Shown in pieces: positions 26,951 to 35,574 of a DNA stretch of 64,000 nt. Within the stretch, counting starts at the first letter, position 1; every line of letters starts with the position of its first letter. Below the pieces are notes generated by a model. The model was not told where the DNA came from and did not search any database. It saw only the letters and a program-made list of their open reading frames with translations. Origin of the DNA: Streptomyces sp. JJ36 (GTDB lineage Bacteria; Actinomycetota; Actinomycetes; Streptomycetales; Streptomycetaceae); the NCBI RefSeq assembly GCF_021696945.1, contig NZ_JACYHE010000005.1, positions 1 to 64,000 of the forward strand, read 5' to 3'. The position numbers and the translations under genes were made by a program.

Positions 26951-26992
26951 ATGCTATTGAGAAGCGCGAACGCGGGCGAGAGCCGCGGCTGA
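26951..26992 (+). CDS. 13-codon leader ORF (MLLRSANAGESRG) overlapping the PP2C start
   Basis: ATG CTA TTG AGA ... ends in TGA whose last base is the first base of the PP2C ATG (TGATG). GGGGG lies 6 nt upstream of its own ATG, whereas the PP2C start has no good ribosome site. Codons 2-4 (CTA, TTG, AGA) are all rare in high-GC Streptomyces. This looks like a coupled leader peptide through which ribosomes reach the phosphatase gene, possibly sensing translation. It could also be coincidence, since short ORFs are cheap. Confidence 0.5.
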   Translation: MLLRSANAGESRG

Positions 26993-28383
26993 TGAGCACC
27001 CCACACGTCCCGAAAGTGGCTGGATTCAGCCCTACACTTTCGCCACCGCAGCAAACTGCGCCGGTCGATCAGCTCGCCGCCGTGCAGGACCGCCTCGCCG
27101 GCTGGATCTCCGACCTCACCACCCTCCACGAACTCACCGAGCGCCTCGCCCGCACCCGCGCCCTCGATCCCGCGCTCCACGAGCTGCTCACCGCCGGAGC
27201 CGCCCTCGTCGGCGCCCGCCGGGGACTCGTCTCCCTCGCCCCCGTGGAGGAGTGCGGGCCCGAGCACACCGTGGGCCTCGGCCTGGGCCGTGCCGACCTC
27301 GGGCACCTGGAGACGGTGCCGCGCCACTCCGCCTCCTGCGCACGCCTCCTTGACGGCGAGGAGGGCACCCGATCGGGCAGCCCCCCAGGGGTGACCGCGG
27401 GCGCCGCGCTGCCCGCGATCGTGCACACCGACATCGCCGCCGACGACACCCTCGACCCGCTGCACCGCGAGGTCGCCTCCCGGCTCGGCTACGCCGCCAG
27501 CTACGCCGTGCCGCTCACCACCCACACCGGGCGCCGTATCGGCGCCGCCGTGTGGCTCTACGACGAGCCCGCCGAGCCCAGCCCCCGCCAGCGCCACCTG
27601 CTGGGGCTCTACACCCGCTGCGCCACCGAGCACCTCGACCGCCGGCTGGAGCTGGCCCGCGCCCGCCGTGACGTGGCGGCCGTGCGCGAGGAGCTGCTGC
27701 CCGGCCGCCTCCCCCGGCTCCCGGGCGTCCACCTCGCCGTACGGCACCGCACGGGCCCGCGGGGCGGCGGCGACTGGTACGACGCGCTGCCGCTGCCCGA
27801 AGGGGCGCTGGGGCTCGCCGTGGGCGGCGTGACCGGGGGCGGGGCGAGCACCATGGCCGTCATGGGGCGGATGCGCGCCAGCCTGCGCGCGTACGCCGTG
27901 ATGGAGGGCGAGGACCCGGTGGCCGTCCTCTCCGACCTGGAGCTGCTGCTGCGGCTGACCGAACCGGCCCGCTCCGCGACGGCCCTCTTCGCCTACGCCG
28001 AACCGGCGGCCCGCCGTGTCGTGCTGGCCGGCGCCGGGCACTGCCCGCCGCTGATCGCCGGACCGGCGCGCACCGAGTTCGCCGAGACCGCGCTCTCCGC
28101 GCCGCTGGGCATGCTGGCCTGCTGGGAGGCGCCCAGCGCCGAGCTGCTGCTCGGGCCGGGTGAGACGCTGCTGCTCTACAGCGACGGGCTGCTGCGGCGT
28201 ACCGGCGAGGGCACCGACCGGGCGTACCAGCAGCTCCACCAGGCCGTCGCCACCGCCCGGCCGGAGGTCCGGGACGACCCGGACGCGCTGGTCGACCACG
28301 TGCTGCAGACCCTGCTCCCGGACGGGCGGGACACCGCCGACCACCCGGAGGACGTCGTGCTGCTGGCGGCCCGCTTCGGCTGA
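26992..28383 (+). CDS. GAF-PP2C (SpoIIE/RsbU-type) protein phosphatase with altered metal site
   Basis: 463 residues. A GAF-like sensor domain (about 25-205) precedes a SpoIIE-type phosphatase domain (about 235-463). Conserved PP2C motifs seen are GGDWYDALPL, LYSDGLLRR and the final EDVVLLAARFG. The motif that normally reads GDVxGHG/GKG, with a metal-binding Asp, is here VGGVTGGGAS, so that Asp and the following His/Lys are missing. Such phosphatases usually dephosphorylate anti-anti-sigma proteins. This one may be weak, atypical or purely regulatory. The ATG at 26992 overlaps the stop of the leader ORF. An aminopeptidase gene follows 143 bp downstream. Confidence 0.85.
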   Translation: MSTPHVPKVAGFSPTLSPPQQTAPVDQLAAVQDRLAGWISDLTTLHELTERLARTRALDPALHELLTAGAALVGARRGLVSLAPVEECGPEHTVGLGLGRADLGHLETVPRHSASCARLLDGEEGTRSGSPPGVTAGAALPAIVHTDIAADDTLDPLHREVASRLGYAASYAVPLTTHTGRRIGAAVWLYDEPAEPSPRQRHLLGLYTRCATEHLDRRLELARARRDVAAVREELLPGRLPRLPGVHLAVRHRTGPRGGGDWYDALPLPEGALGLAVGGVTGGGASTMAVMGRMRASLRAYAVMEGEDPVAVLSDLELLLRLTEPARSATALFAYAEPAARRVVLAGAGHCPPLIAGPARTEFAETALSAPLGMLACWEAPSAELLLGPGETLLLYSDGLLRRTGEGTDRAYQQLHQAVATARPEVRDDPDALVDHVLQTLLPDGRDTADHPEDVVLLAARFG

Positions 28384-28526
28384 GCGCGCGGGCAGCGGCG
28401 CGCCGGTGGTGACGCGCGCCGGGGCCCGTATGCTCTGCTGACAGATACGTCACAACCTTTTGCCCCTGTACAGGCGCGACGGCCGCCATACGATGGAGAG
28501 CGCCCGTACGAGCTCAAGGAGGAGAC

Positions 28527-29969
28527 GTGGCAGACGCCGCCGAGGAACAGCCGATCAAGCCGCGCAAGAACGGCCTCTACCCGGAGGTGTCCGACGAGCT
28601 CGCGGCCGGTATGAAGTCCGGCTGGGCCGACACCGAGCGCCGCGACCTGGAGCCCGTCCCGCAGGCGGAACGCACCGCCGCCCGCCGGGCCACGCTCTCC
28701 GAGGCCTTCCCCGGTGAGCGGCTGGTGATCCCGGCGGGCAACCTCAAGGTCCGCTCCAACGACACCGACTACAGCTTCCGCGCCTCCGTGGAGTACGCCT
28801 ACCTCACCGGCGACCAGACCGAGGACGGCGTGCTGGTCCTGGAGCCGGCGGGGAGGAGCGGCCACGAGGCCACCCTCTACCTCCTGCCCCGCTCGAACCG
28901 GGAGAACGGCGAGTTCTGGCTGGACGGCCAGGGCGAGCTGTGGGTGGGGCGCCGGCACAGCCTCGCCGAGGCCGAGCAGCGGTACGGGCTGCCCTGCAGG
29001 GACGTCCGCACGGTCACCGACGAGCTGCGCCGCGCCGCCGGCCCGGTGCGCGTGGTCCGCGGGCACGACGCGGGCGTGGAGGCCGCGCTCACCGACAAGG
29101 TCACCGCGGAGCGGGACGAGGAGCTGCGGGTCTTCCTCTCCGAGGCACGGCTGGTCAAGGACGACTTCGAGATCGGCGAGCTGCAGAAAGCCGTCGACTC
29201 CACGGTGCGCGGCTTCGAGGACGTCGTGCGGGTGCTGGACAAGGCGCAGGCCACCTCCGAGCGCTACATCGAGGGCACCTTCTTCCTGCGTGCCCGCGTC
29301 GAGGGCAACGACGTCGGCTACGGCTCCATCTGCGCCGCCGGCCCGCACGCCACCACCCTGCACTGGGTGCGCAACGACGGCCCGGTGCGCGCCGGCGACC
29401 TGCTGCTCCTCGACTGCGGCGTGGAGACCCACTCGCTGTACACCGCCGACGTCACCCGCACGCTGCCGATCGACGGCAGCTTCACCGCTCTCCAGCGGAA
29501 GATCTACGACGCGGTGTACGAGGCGCAGGAGGCCGGGATCGCCGCCGTCCGTCCGGGCGCCAAGTACCTCGACTTCCACGAGGCCGCCCAGCGGGTGCTG
29601 GCCGGTCACCTGGTGGAGTGGGGTTTGCTGGAGGGCCCGGTGGAGCGGGTGCTGGAGCTGGGGCTGCAGCGCCGCTGGACCCTGCACGGCACCGGGCACA
29701 TGCTCGGCATGGACGTGCACGACTGCGCGGCGGCGCGCCGCGAGACCTACGCCGAGGGCACGCTGGAACCGGGCATGTGCCTGACGGTCGAACCCGGCCT
29801 CTACTTCCAGCCGGACGACCTGACGGTGCCGGAGGAGTACCGGGGCATCGGCGTCCGTATCGAGGACGACATCCTGGTCACCGAGGACGGCAACCGGAAC
29901 CTGTCGGCGGCGCTGCCGCGCGCGAGCGCGGAGGTGGAGTCCTGGATGGCCCGCCTGCGGCAGGGCTGA
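28527..29969 (+). CDS. Aminopeptidase P (Xaa-Pro aminopeptidase), M24 family
   Basis: 480 residues, GTG start with AAGGAGGAG 4 nt upstream. The N-terminal non-catalytic domain (about 45-180) includes YSFRASVEYAYLTGD. The C-terminal pita-bread domain carries the two-metal ligands: Asp in LLLDCGVE, Asp in YTADVTRTL, His in GTGHMLGMDVHD, Glu in LTVEPGLYF and Glu in GVRIEDDIL. It removes N-terminal residues preceding proline from cytoplasmic peptides. Length and motif spacing are those of full-length PepP. Confidence 0.95.
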   Translation: MADAAEEQPIKPRKNGLYPEVSDELAAGMKSGWADTERRDLEPVPQAERTAARRATLSEAFPGERLVIPAGNLKVRSNDTDYSFRASVEYAYLTGDQTEDGVLVLEPAGRSGHEATLYLLPRSNRENGEFWLDGQGELWVGRRHSLAEAEQRYGLPCRDVRTVTDELRRAAGPVRVVRGHDAGVEAALTDKVTAERDEELRVFLSEARLVKDDFEIGELQKAVDSTVRGFEDVVRVLDKAQATSERYIEGTFFLRARVEGNDVGYGSICAAGPHATTLHWVRNDGPVRAGDLLLLDCGVETHSLYTADVTRTLPIDGSFTALQRKIYDAVYEAQEAGIAAVRPGAKYLDFHEAAQRVLAGHLVEWGLLEGPVERVLELGLQRRWTLHGTGHMLGMDVHDCAAARRETYAEGTLEPGMCLTVEPGLYFQPDDLTVPEEYRGIGVRIEDDILVTEDGNRNLSAALPRASAEVESWMARLRQG

Positions 29970-30106
29970 CCGGCCACGACGGACACGGGGTGCCCCGCAC
30001 GGCTCCGGCCGGGCGGGGCCTCGTCGTCCGGGCCCGGCGGCCGCAGGCGGCGCCGGGCGGGGTGTCGCGAGCGGGTGGCGCGGCTGGTGTCGTGGGGGCG
30101 CGGGAA

Positions 30107-30955
30107 TCAGCGCTTGACGGCGACACCGGCCCAGAGGCTGACCGCGGCGTCGTCCAGCTCGCCGATGGAGACCAGCTGCGAGGTGTCCTCGTCCGGATGC
30201 CAGCGGTGCGGCACCTCGATGCCGGGCTCGACCAGTTCCAGTCCGGCGAAGAACCCCTCGATCTCCTCCCGGCTGCGCACCTGGGCGCTGCCGCCGTCCT
30301 GCTTGTAGACCTCGATGGCGCTCTTCCACTCCTCGGGGGCGAAGTCCGGGGTGCAGTGGCTGAAGACCAGGTACGAGCCGGGAGCCAGCGGATCGACCAG
30401 GGCGCGCACCAGGTCGTACGGCCGCTGCTCGTCGACGAGGTAGTGGAAGAGCCCCACCAGGCTGAGCGCCACCGGCTGCGCCATGTCCAGCGTCTCGTGG
30501 AGCTGCGGGGCGTCCAGGATCGCCGCGGGATCGGTGACGTCCGCCTCGATGTACGCCGTGCGCCCCTCGGGGGTGCCGTTGAGCAGCGCGCGGGCGTGGG
30601 CGAGGACGATCGGGTCGTTGTCCACGTAGACGACGCGGGCGTCCGGAACCACCTGCTGGACCACCTCGTGCAGGTTGGGCGGGGTGGGGATGCCGGTGCC
30701 GACGTCCAGGAACTGGCGGACGCCGCGCTCGGCGAGGAAGCGGGCCGCGCGGTGCATGAACGACCGGTTGGTGCGGGCGGCGGTGCGGAAGCCGGGGAAG
30801 GCGGCGAGCAGCTTGTCGCCCACCTCCCGGTCGGGCGGGTAGTTGGTCTTGCCCCCCAGGAAGTAGTCGTAGATCCGTGCGCTGTGGTGCCGGTCCAGGC
30901 CCAGGTCGCGCTCCGCCCCGGGCTGCTGCCGGTCGCCGTGGAGATCGCCGCTCAT
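30107..30955 (-). CDS. SAM-dependent methyltransferase (PF04672 / DUF574 family)
   Basis: 282 residues from an ATG at 30955 (AAGGGG 5-8 nt upstream). It begins with the family signature HHSARIYDYFLGGKTNYPPDR, then RTNRSFMHRAARFL, the SAM-binding loop QFLDVGTGIPT and VVYVDNDPIVLAHA. The family is large in Streptomyces and its substrates are mostly unknown. It often sits next to XRE/DUF397 pairs, as here, where a DUF397 gene is divergent across 325 bp. It converges with the aminopeptidase gene. Confidence 0.92.
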   Translation of the reverse strand: MSGDLHGDRQQPGAERDLGLDRHHSARIYDYFLGGKTNYPPDREVGDKLLAAFPGFRTAARTNRSFMHRAARFLAERGVRQFLDVGTGIPTPPNLHEVVQQVVPDARVVYVDNDPIVLAHARALLNGTPEGRTAYIEADVTDPAAILDAPQLHETLDMAQPVALSLVGLFHYLVDEQRPYDLVRALVDPLAPGSYLVFSHCTPDFAPEEWKSAIEVYKQDGGSAQVRSREEIEGFFAGLELVEPGIEVPHRWHPDEDTSQLVSIGELDDAAVSLWAGVAVKR

Positions 30956-31182
30956 GTCCACCCCTTCGCCGTGTGACCGGTGTGCCGTCGCGCCCGGCCG
31001 CCCTGCGGTGCACGTTCCGCGCCCGCCAGGGTGGGGTTCATTCTGCACCGCCAACTCCGGGGACTGAAAGCCTCGTTGACCTTCGCATGCCCGTGCAGAG
31101 GGGAACAGGAATTCGGATCGCTCTTTCGTGCGCAGGTCGTAGCGCGGGACCCCGAAGTGCAATTACATTTGTACGCGCATCG

Positions 31183-31202
31183 GCAAGCACAGATGTGCTT
31201 GC
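31183..31202. promoter_or_regulatory. Perfect palindrome GCAAGCACA-GA-TGTGCTTGC upstream of DUF397
   Basis: Nine-bp arms with a 2-bp spacer, 79 bp upstream of the DUF397 start and 228 bp upstream of the divergent methyltransferase start, in an AT-richer stretch. Its size and symmetry fit an XRE dimer operator. The XRE regulator encoded 0.6 kb downstream is the obvious candidate. Confidence 0.55.
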
Positions 31203-31280
31203 AGTCCGCAGAGCAGCAGGCGGGCCTGAGGCGGCGTCACGCGGCGCCCGGCCCGGCGACGGCAGTGAAGGAGCCGTGGG

Positions 31281-31532
31281 ATGCAGCAGTTCGGCAACGG
31301 GGTTCCGGCCACCGGCATCGAGGGCGTCACCTGGCGGAAGAGCGGCCGCAGCGCTCCCGGGGGCAACTGCGTGGAGCTCGCCGCGCTCCCCGGCGGCGAC
31401 GTCGCCGTCCGCAACTCCCGCGAGCCCGCCGGCCCCGCACTCGTCTACCCGCGCGCCGACCTGGCCGCCTTCCTCACCGGTGTGAAGGAGGGCGAGTTCG
31501 ACGGACTCCTCCCCTCCGACCTGCGCCTCTGA
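31281..31532 (+). CDS. DUF397 protein (XRE-regulator partner)
   Basis: 83 residues, AAGGAG 8 nt upstream of the ATG. It shows the DUF397 pattern: TWRKSGRS-type start (GVTWRKSGRSAPGGNCVELAAL), VAVRNSREP and LVYPRADLAAFLTGVK. Family members work with Scr1/WhiJ-type XRE regulators, probably as small modulators or antitoxin-like partners. Here DUF397 precedes its likely XRE partner by 315 bp, whereas it usually follows it. Confidence 0.9.
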   Translation: MQQFGNGVPATGIEGVTWRKSGRSAPGGNCVELAALPGGDVAVRNSREPAGPALVYPRADLAAFLTGVKEGEFDGLLPSDLRL

Positions 31533-31847
31533 CACCACCGGCCCCTCCGGCTCGGGAGCGTCCCACGCCGGACGGGCCCGGCCGCGCGGGCTCGCCCCCG
31601 AGGACGGGAGGGTACGGCGGCGCCGGGCACGAGACACGGTGCTCCCGTACCCTCCCCAGCACCTTCACCGCTCCCCCGCATCCGCCGACTCCCGTATGCG
31701 CTCAACGGGCTGACGGCCCGTCGACGGGTCCGCCCGGGAAACCGACGGCGTGGGCAGGACACACCGGAGCGCTCTTGACGGAGTCTGTACCGGACGCCCT
31801 CGGGAGTGCGACACTGGTGTGTCCGCCAAACGCACACGGGAGTGGGA

Positions 31848-32753
31848 ATGTCCGCCATGATGCGGTCGAGTGGAGAGCGTTCACTGCGGAGTCATCTGGA
31901 CCAGCCCCAGAACGGTCCGACGGCCCTCCGGATCGTGCTCGGCGCCGCCCTGCGCCGGCTCCGCCAGGAGTGCGACATCACCCGCGAGGCCGCCGGCCGC
32001 GCCATCCGCGGCTCACACGCCAAGATCAGCCGCCTGGAGCGCGGCCAGGTCGGCTCGAAGGAACGCGACCTCTCCGACCTCCTCACGCTCTACCGGGTGC
32101 AGGACCCGGACCGCCGCGCCGAGTTCTTCGAACTCGCCCGCAAGGCGAACGCCCCCGGCTGGTGGCACCAGTACAGCGATGTGCTCGAGGACTGGTTCGA
32201 GCTGCACATCGGTCTGGAGGAGGCCGCCTCGCTGATCCGGACGTACGAGGTGCAGTTCCTCCCCGGCCTGCTCCAGACGAAGCGCTACGCCTACGCCGTC
32301 ACCGAGCTCGGCTACCCGAACGACCCGCCGCTGCGGATCAGCCGCATGGTCGAGCTCCGCATGCAGCGCCAGGAGCTGCTGACCCGCATCGGCGGACCCA
32401 CCCTGTGGGCCGTGGTGGACGAGGCCGTGCTGCGCCGCCCGTTCGGCGGGCCCGGAGTGATGAAGGAGCAGCTCGAACACCTCCTCAAGGTCACCACGCT
32501 GCCCAACGTCACCCTGCAGGTCGCACCGTTCGAGGTGAGCGCCGCAGCGGCGGGCACCCCCATCACGATCCTGCGGTTCGGCGAGCCGGGGCTGCCGGAC
32601 AAGGTCTATCTGGAGCAGCTCACCGGCGCCGTCTACCTGGACAAGCAGAGCGAGATCGACCAGTACTCCGTGATCATGGCCCGGCTGGGCGCGGAGGCGT
32701 ACACCCCGGAGCGGACCCGGGAGTACATCGAGGAGCGGCTCACCCGGCTCTGA
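31848..32753 (+). CDS. XRE-family regulator, Scr1/DUF5753 type
   Basis: 301 residues from ATG 31848 (GGGAG 5-6 nt upstream). The helix-turn-helix domain is at about 25-85 (LGAALRRLRQECDITREAAG, SHAKISRLERGQVG, LSDLLTLYRV). The DUF5753 effector domain (about 105-295) includes LEEAASLIRTYEVQFLPGLL and the C-terminal PERTREYIEERLTRL. Members control development and secondary metabolism together with DUF397 proteins. It probably acts at the palindrome upstream of DUF397. Upstream in-frame ATG 31806 is less likely. Confidence 0.92.
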   Translation: MSAMMRSSGERSLRSHLDQPQNGPTALRIVLGAALRRLRQECDITREAAGRAIRGSHAKISRLERGQVGSKERDLSDLLTLYRVQDPDRRAEFFELARKANAPGWWHQYSDVLEDWFELHIGLEEAASLIRTYEVQFLPGLLQTKRYAYAVTELGYPNDPPLRISRMVELRMQRQELLTRIGGPTLWAVVDEAVLRRPFGGPGVMKEQLEHLLKVTTLPNVTLQVAPFEVSAAAAGTPITILRFGEPGLPDKVYLEQLTGAVYLDKQSEIDQYSVIMARLGAEAYTPERTREYIEERLTRL

Positions 32754-32825
32754 GAGACCGCCGGCCTCGCCGCACGAGCCGGCAGACCACCCGGCCGGCC
32801 GGTGAGCCCGCCCCCCGGGCATGAC

Positions 32826-33749
32826 TCAGAGCGCCCCCGCGTCACGGGCCGTCCACATCGACGGGTAGAGCGGCCGCCAGCCCAGCTCGTCCCGGGCCCG
32901 CGCGTTGGAGACGATCCCGTACCAGGGGTCGTCGTCCAGCCGCTCGCCCATACCGGCGGGCACCGGCGCACCGTTGAGCAGGTGCAGCTCCACCGCGGTG
33001 GCCGGAGCATCGTCGACCAGGTTGTAGCGCCGGCCGCCCGCGAGGGCGCGCGGTGCCCGCAGCAACCGCAGCAGGCCCTGCGCCACATCCGCGTGGTGCA
33101 CCATCGCCAGCCTGCGGTTCCCCGGCCAGTCCCCGGCCCAGCGCAGCACCTCCGCCAGATGCGGATCGCCCTCGCCGTACACGAACGCCGGACTGCCGAT
33201 CCGCACGTCGAGGCCGGTCTCCCGGCCCAGCCGCAGCAGCTCCTCCTCAGCCTCCGCCTTGGCCGCCGGATAGGCGCCCCACAGCGCCCCACCGGGCACC
33301 GTCGGGTCGTCCTCGGTGAGCGGACGGCCGCGGCCGGTGCCGTACACGAGATTGGTACCGACCTGCACGAAGCGGGACACCCCCGCCGCCACGGCCGCCC
33401 GTGCCAGGGCGATCGCGGCATCGCGGTTCACCGCCCACGCCTCCTCGTCCGGTACCCCGCGGAACGCGGCCGCGACGTTGACCACGGCCTGCACGCCGTC
33501 CAGCGCCGCCCGCACCCCCTCCGGCTCCCGCAGGTCGCCCTCGGCCACCTCCGCGCCCAGCGCCGCGAAGGGCGCCCCGCGCTCCCGGTCCCGCACCAGC
33601 ACCCGCACCCCGGACCCGCCGGCCTTGTGCTCGCCGTCCCCGGACCCGCCGTCTCCGTACGGACCGTCTCCGCGCCCCCACCACTGCAGCAGCCGCGGCA
33701 CGAACCGCCGTCCCACCCGGCCCGTCGCTCCGGTCACCAGTACGCGCAT
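32826..33749 (-). CDS. NAD(P)-dependent epimerase/dehydratase-like protein (extended SDR)
   Basis: 307 residues from ATG 33749 (GGGGAG 7 nt upstream). It starts MRVLVTGATGRVGRRFVPRLL with the Gly-x-x-Gly-x-x-Gly nucleotide loop. The catalytic pair appears as YPAAKAEAE (Tyr-x-x-x-Lys) near residue 165, with FVQVGTNLVYG before it. The substrate is not predictable. It is divergent from an XRE regulator across a 149-bp region holding a strong palindrome, which suggests direct control by that regulator. Confidence 0.9.
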   Translation of the reverse strand: MRVLVTGATGRVGRRFVPRLLQWWGRGDGPYGDGGSGDGEHKAGGSGVRVLVRDRERGAPFAALGAEVAEGDLREPEGVRAALDGVQAVVNVAAAFRGVPDEEAWAVNRDAAIALARAAVAAGVSRFVQVGTNLVYGTGRGRPLTEDDPTVPGGALWGAYPAAKAEAEEELLRLGRETGLDVRIGSPAFVYGEGDPHLAEVLRWAGDWPGNRRLAMVHHADVAQGLLRLLRAPRALAGGRRYNLVDDAPATAVELHLLNGAPVPAGMGERLDDDPWYGIVSNARARDELGWRPLYPSMWTARDAGAL

Positions 33750-33840
33750 CGTCCGCTCCCCACTGTCCCGGCGGGCGGCCCGGTGCCGCCCGCGTCCGGT
33801 CACAGCCTGCGGCCGCTGGGCCCCCGCCGGGAGAGACCCG

Positions 33841-33871
33841 CTGATCCAGGGACCGCCGGTCCCTGGATCAG
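33841..33871. promoter_or_regulatory. Perfect 31-bp inverted repeat in a divergent promoter (operator)
   Basis: The left arm CTGATCCAGGGACC and its exact reverse complement are separated by 3 bp. It lies 28 bp before the XRE GTG and 92 bp before the divergent epimerase ATG. This is the expected layout for a regulator controlling itself and its neighbour. Confidence 0.7.
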
Positions 33872-33898
33872 GACCGGGGCCCGGGCGACCCTGGAGGG

Positions 33899-34852
33899 GT
33901 GAACCGTTCCGAGCTCGCCGACTTCCTCCGCCGCTCCCGCGCCCGGCTCACCCCCGCGGACGTGGGCCTCCCCCCGGGCGCGCGGCGCCGCACGCCCGGG
34001 CTGCGCCGGGAGGAGGTGGCCGGGCTCGCGGGCATGTCCACGGACTACTACGCCCGGCTGGAGCAGGCGCGCGGGCCGCGGCCCTCCCGCCAGATGCTCG
34101 GCGCACTGGCCCGCGCGCTGCGGCTGACCGACGACGGGAGCGACCACCTCTTCCACCTCGCCGGGGAGGAGCCGCCGCGGCGGCAGGGCACACCGGACCG
34201 CGTCCGCCCCGCCCTGCTGCGCGTGCTGGACCGCCTCTACGACACCCCGGCCCAGGTGTACAACGACTGGGGGGACGTGCTGGCGCAGAACGCCATGGCC
34301 GTCGCGCTGGTCGGCGACCTCGCCTCCCGGCCGCCGCGGGACCGGAACATGGTGCGGCGCTTCTTCCTGGGCGCGGCGGACGGGCCGGGCGGCCCCGGCT
34401 CCCGGTACTTCGTCCCGCCCGAGGACCGCCCCCGCCACGCCCGTACCCATGTGGCCAACCTGCGTGCGGTGGTCGCGGCCCGCCCGGGCGATCCCGGTCC
34501 CGCCGCGCTGGTCGCCGAACTGCGCGCGGCGAGCCGCGAGTTCGCGGTGCTCTGGGAGGACCACGAGGTCGAGGTGCAGCGGGCGGCGGTGAAGCGGTTC
34601 CGTCATCCGGTGGTCGGTGAGCTCGAGCTGGAGTGCGAGGCGCTGGCGAGCCACGAGCACGCGCAGCGGCTCATCGTCTACACCGCGCGGCCGGGGACGG
34701 AGTCCCACGCCCGGCTGGAACTGCTGCGGGTGGTGGGTCTCCAGGACGGTCCCCGGGACGTGACCGTGGCGGGGGGCACGGGGGGCGCCGGGGAGGAAGC
34801 CGGAGCCGGCGTCAGCCGGCGGCGCGCAGCAGGGCGTCCTCACGGTAGGTGA
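33899..34852 (+). CDS. XRE-family regulator with MmyB-like ligand domain
   Basis: 317 residues, GTG start with GGAGG very close upstream. The N-terminal helix-turn-helix begins ELADFLRRSRARLTPADVGL, with RRTPGLRREEVAGLAGMSTDYYARLEQARG at about 28-58; the sequence LRREEVAxLAGxS is characteristic of this family. The C-terminal domain (about 100-280) is the MmyB-type PAS-like ligand domain (VLDRLYDTPAQVYNDWGDVL). Such regulators commonly sit divergent to a short-chain dehydrogenase or epimerase, as here. The last 41 bp overlap the 3' end of the convergent RsbW-like gene. Confidence 0.93.
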   Translation: MNRSELADFLRRSRARLTPADVGLPPGARRRTPGLRREEVAGLAGMSTDYYARLEQARGPRPSRQMLGALARALRLTDDGSDHLFHLAGEEPPRRQGTPDRVRPALLRVLDRLYDTPAQVYNDWGDVLAQNAMAVALVGDLASRPPRDRNMVRRFFLGAADGPGGPGSRYFVPPEDRPRHARTHVANLRAVVAARPGDPGPAALVAELRAASREFAVLWEDHEVEVQRAAVKRFRHPVVGELELECEALASHEHAQRLIVYTARPGTESHARLELLRVVGLQDGPRDVTVAGGTGGAGEEAGAGVSRRRAAGRPHGR

Positions 34853-35282
34853 GGCTCTTGTCGAAGCTGACCACGGCGCCGCCGCGGTTCGGCCGGTTGG
34901 CGAACCGCACGTGGTCGGCGAGGGCCTCGATCAGGAAGAGCCCGCGGCCGTGCTCGGGTGCGGGGAGGCGGGGGTCCCGCTCCGCCGGCGGGCAGACGCC
35001 GTTCACGGCGTCCGGACCGGTGCCGGGGAAGCCGGGACCGGCGTCGGTGACCTCGATGTGGCAGGTGTCGCCGTCGATGCAGGCGGTCACGCAGAGCGCG
35101 TCGTTCCGCTCACCGATGCCGTGCTCGACGGCGTTGGCGCACGCCTCGGAGAGGGCGATGGCCAGGTCGTAGGAGACCTCCCGGTCGACACCGGCCGCCT
35201 CCATGGCTCCGAGCAGCAGCCGCCGGGCGAGCGGCACACTGGCCGCCTCGCGACGCAGATGGAGAGACCACCAGATGCTCAT
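34812..35282 (-). CDS. RsbW-like ATP-binding protein
   Basis: 156 residues. GHKL-ATPase blocks are present: AIALSEACANAVEHG (N box), IEVTDAGPGFPG (G1) and PEHGRGLFLIEALADHVRF (G2). It is a compact anti-sigma/serine-kinase type with no other domain, one of many in Streptomyces. Its partner is not adjacent. It starts at an ATG at 35282 after GAGG. Its 3' end lies inside the convergent XRE gene. Confidence 0.9.
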   Translation of the reverse strand: MSIWWSLHLRREAASVPLARRLLLGAMEAAGVDREVSYDLAIALSEACANAVEHGIGERNDALCVTACIDGDTCHIEVTDAGPGFPGTGPDAVNGVCPPAERDPRLPAPEHGRGLFLIEALADHVRFANRPNRGGAVVSFDKSLTYREDALLRAAG

Positions 35283-35574
35283 GCGCTCACCCTCCAGGCT
35301 GCGGCTCGACGGACGCCCCCAAACGGGGCGTACCTGGCCATATCAGTACGTGTTGCCGCGCTGGGCGGAGCGTAATCATCGCCGTAACCCCGTTCCACCC
35401 GTTCAGCGGACGCGGTGCACCGCTCCTCAGAGGTAACGGGGTACCCCGCACACGCCAGTCCATCCCCGTGCCGTGCCGTCCCCGTGCCCTGTCGTCCCCG
35501 TACCGCCGCCCGCCCCGCCGCGGGCGGGCCCTGCCGCGGGCAGACTCGGGCGGCGGTGAGATGATGGCGCCGCC

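Noticed and set aside
26503..26991. Longer N-terminus of the PP2C protein
   Set aside because: No start signal. The extension lacks similarity to any domain, and the TGATG-coupled start fits the sequence better.
31474..31884. Short minus-strand ORFs opposite DUF397 and the XRE leader
   Set aside because: They are antisense to supported genes and lack start signals.
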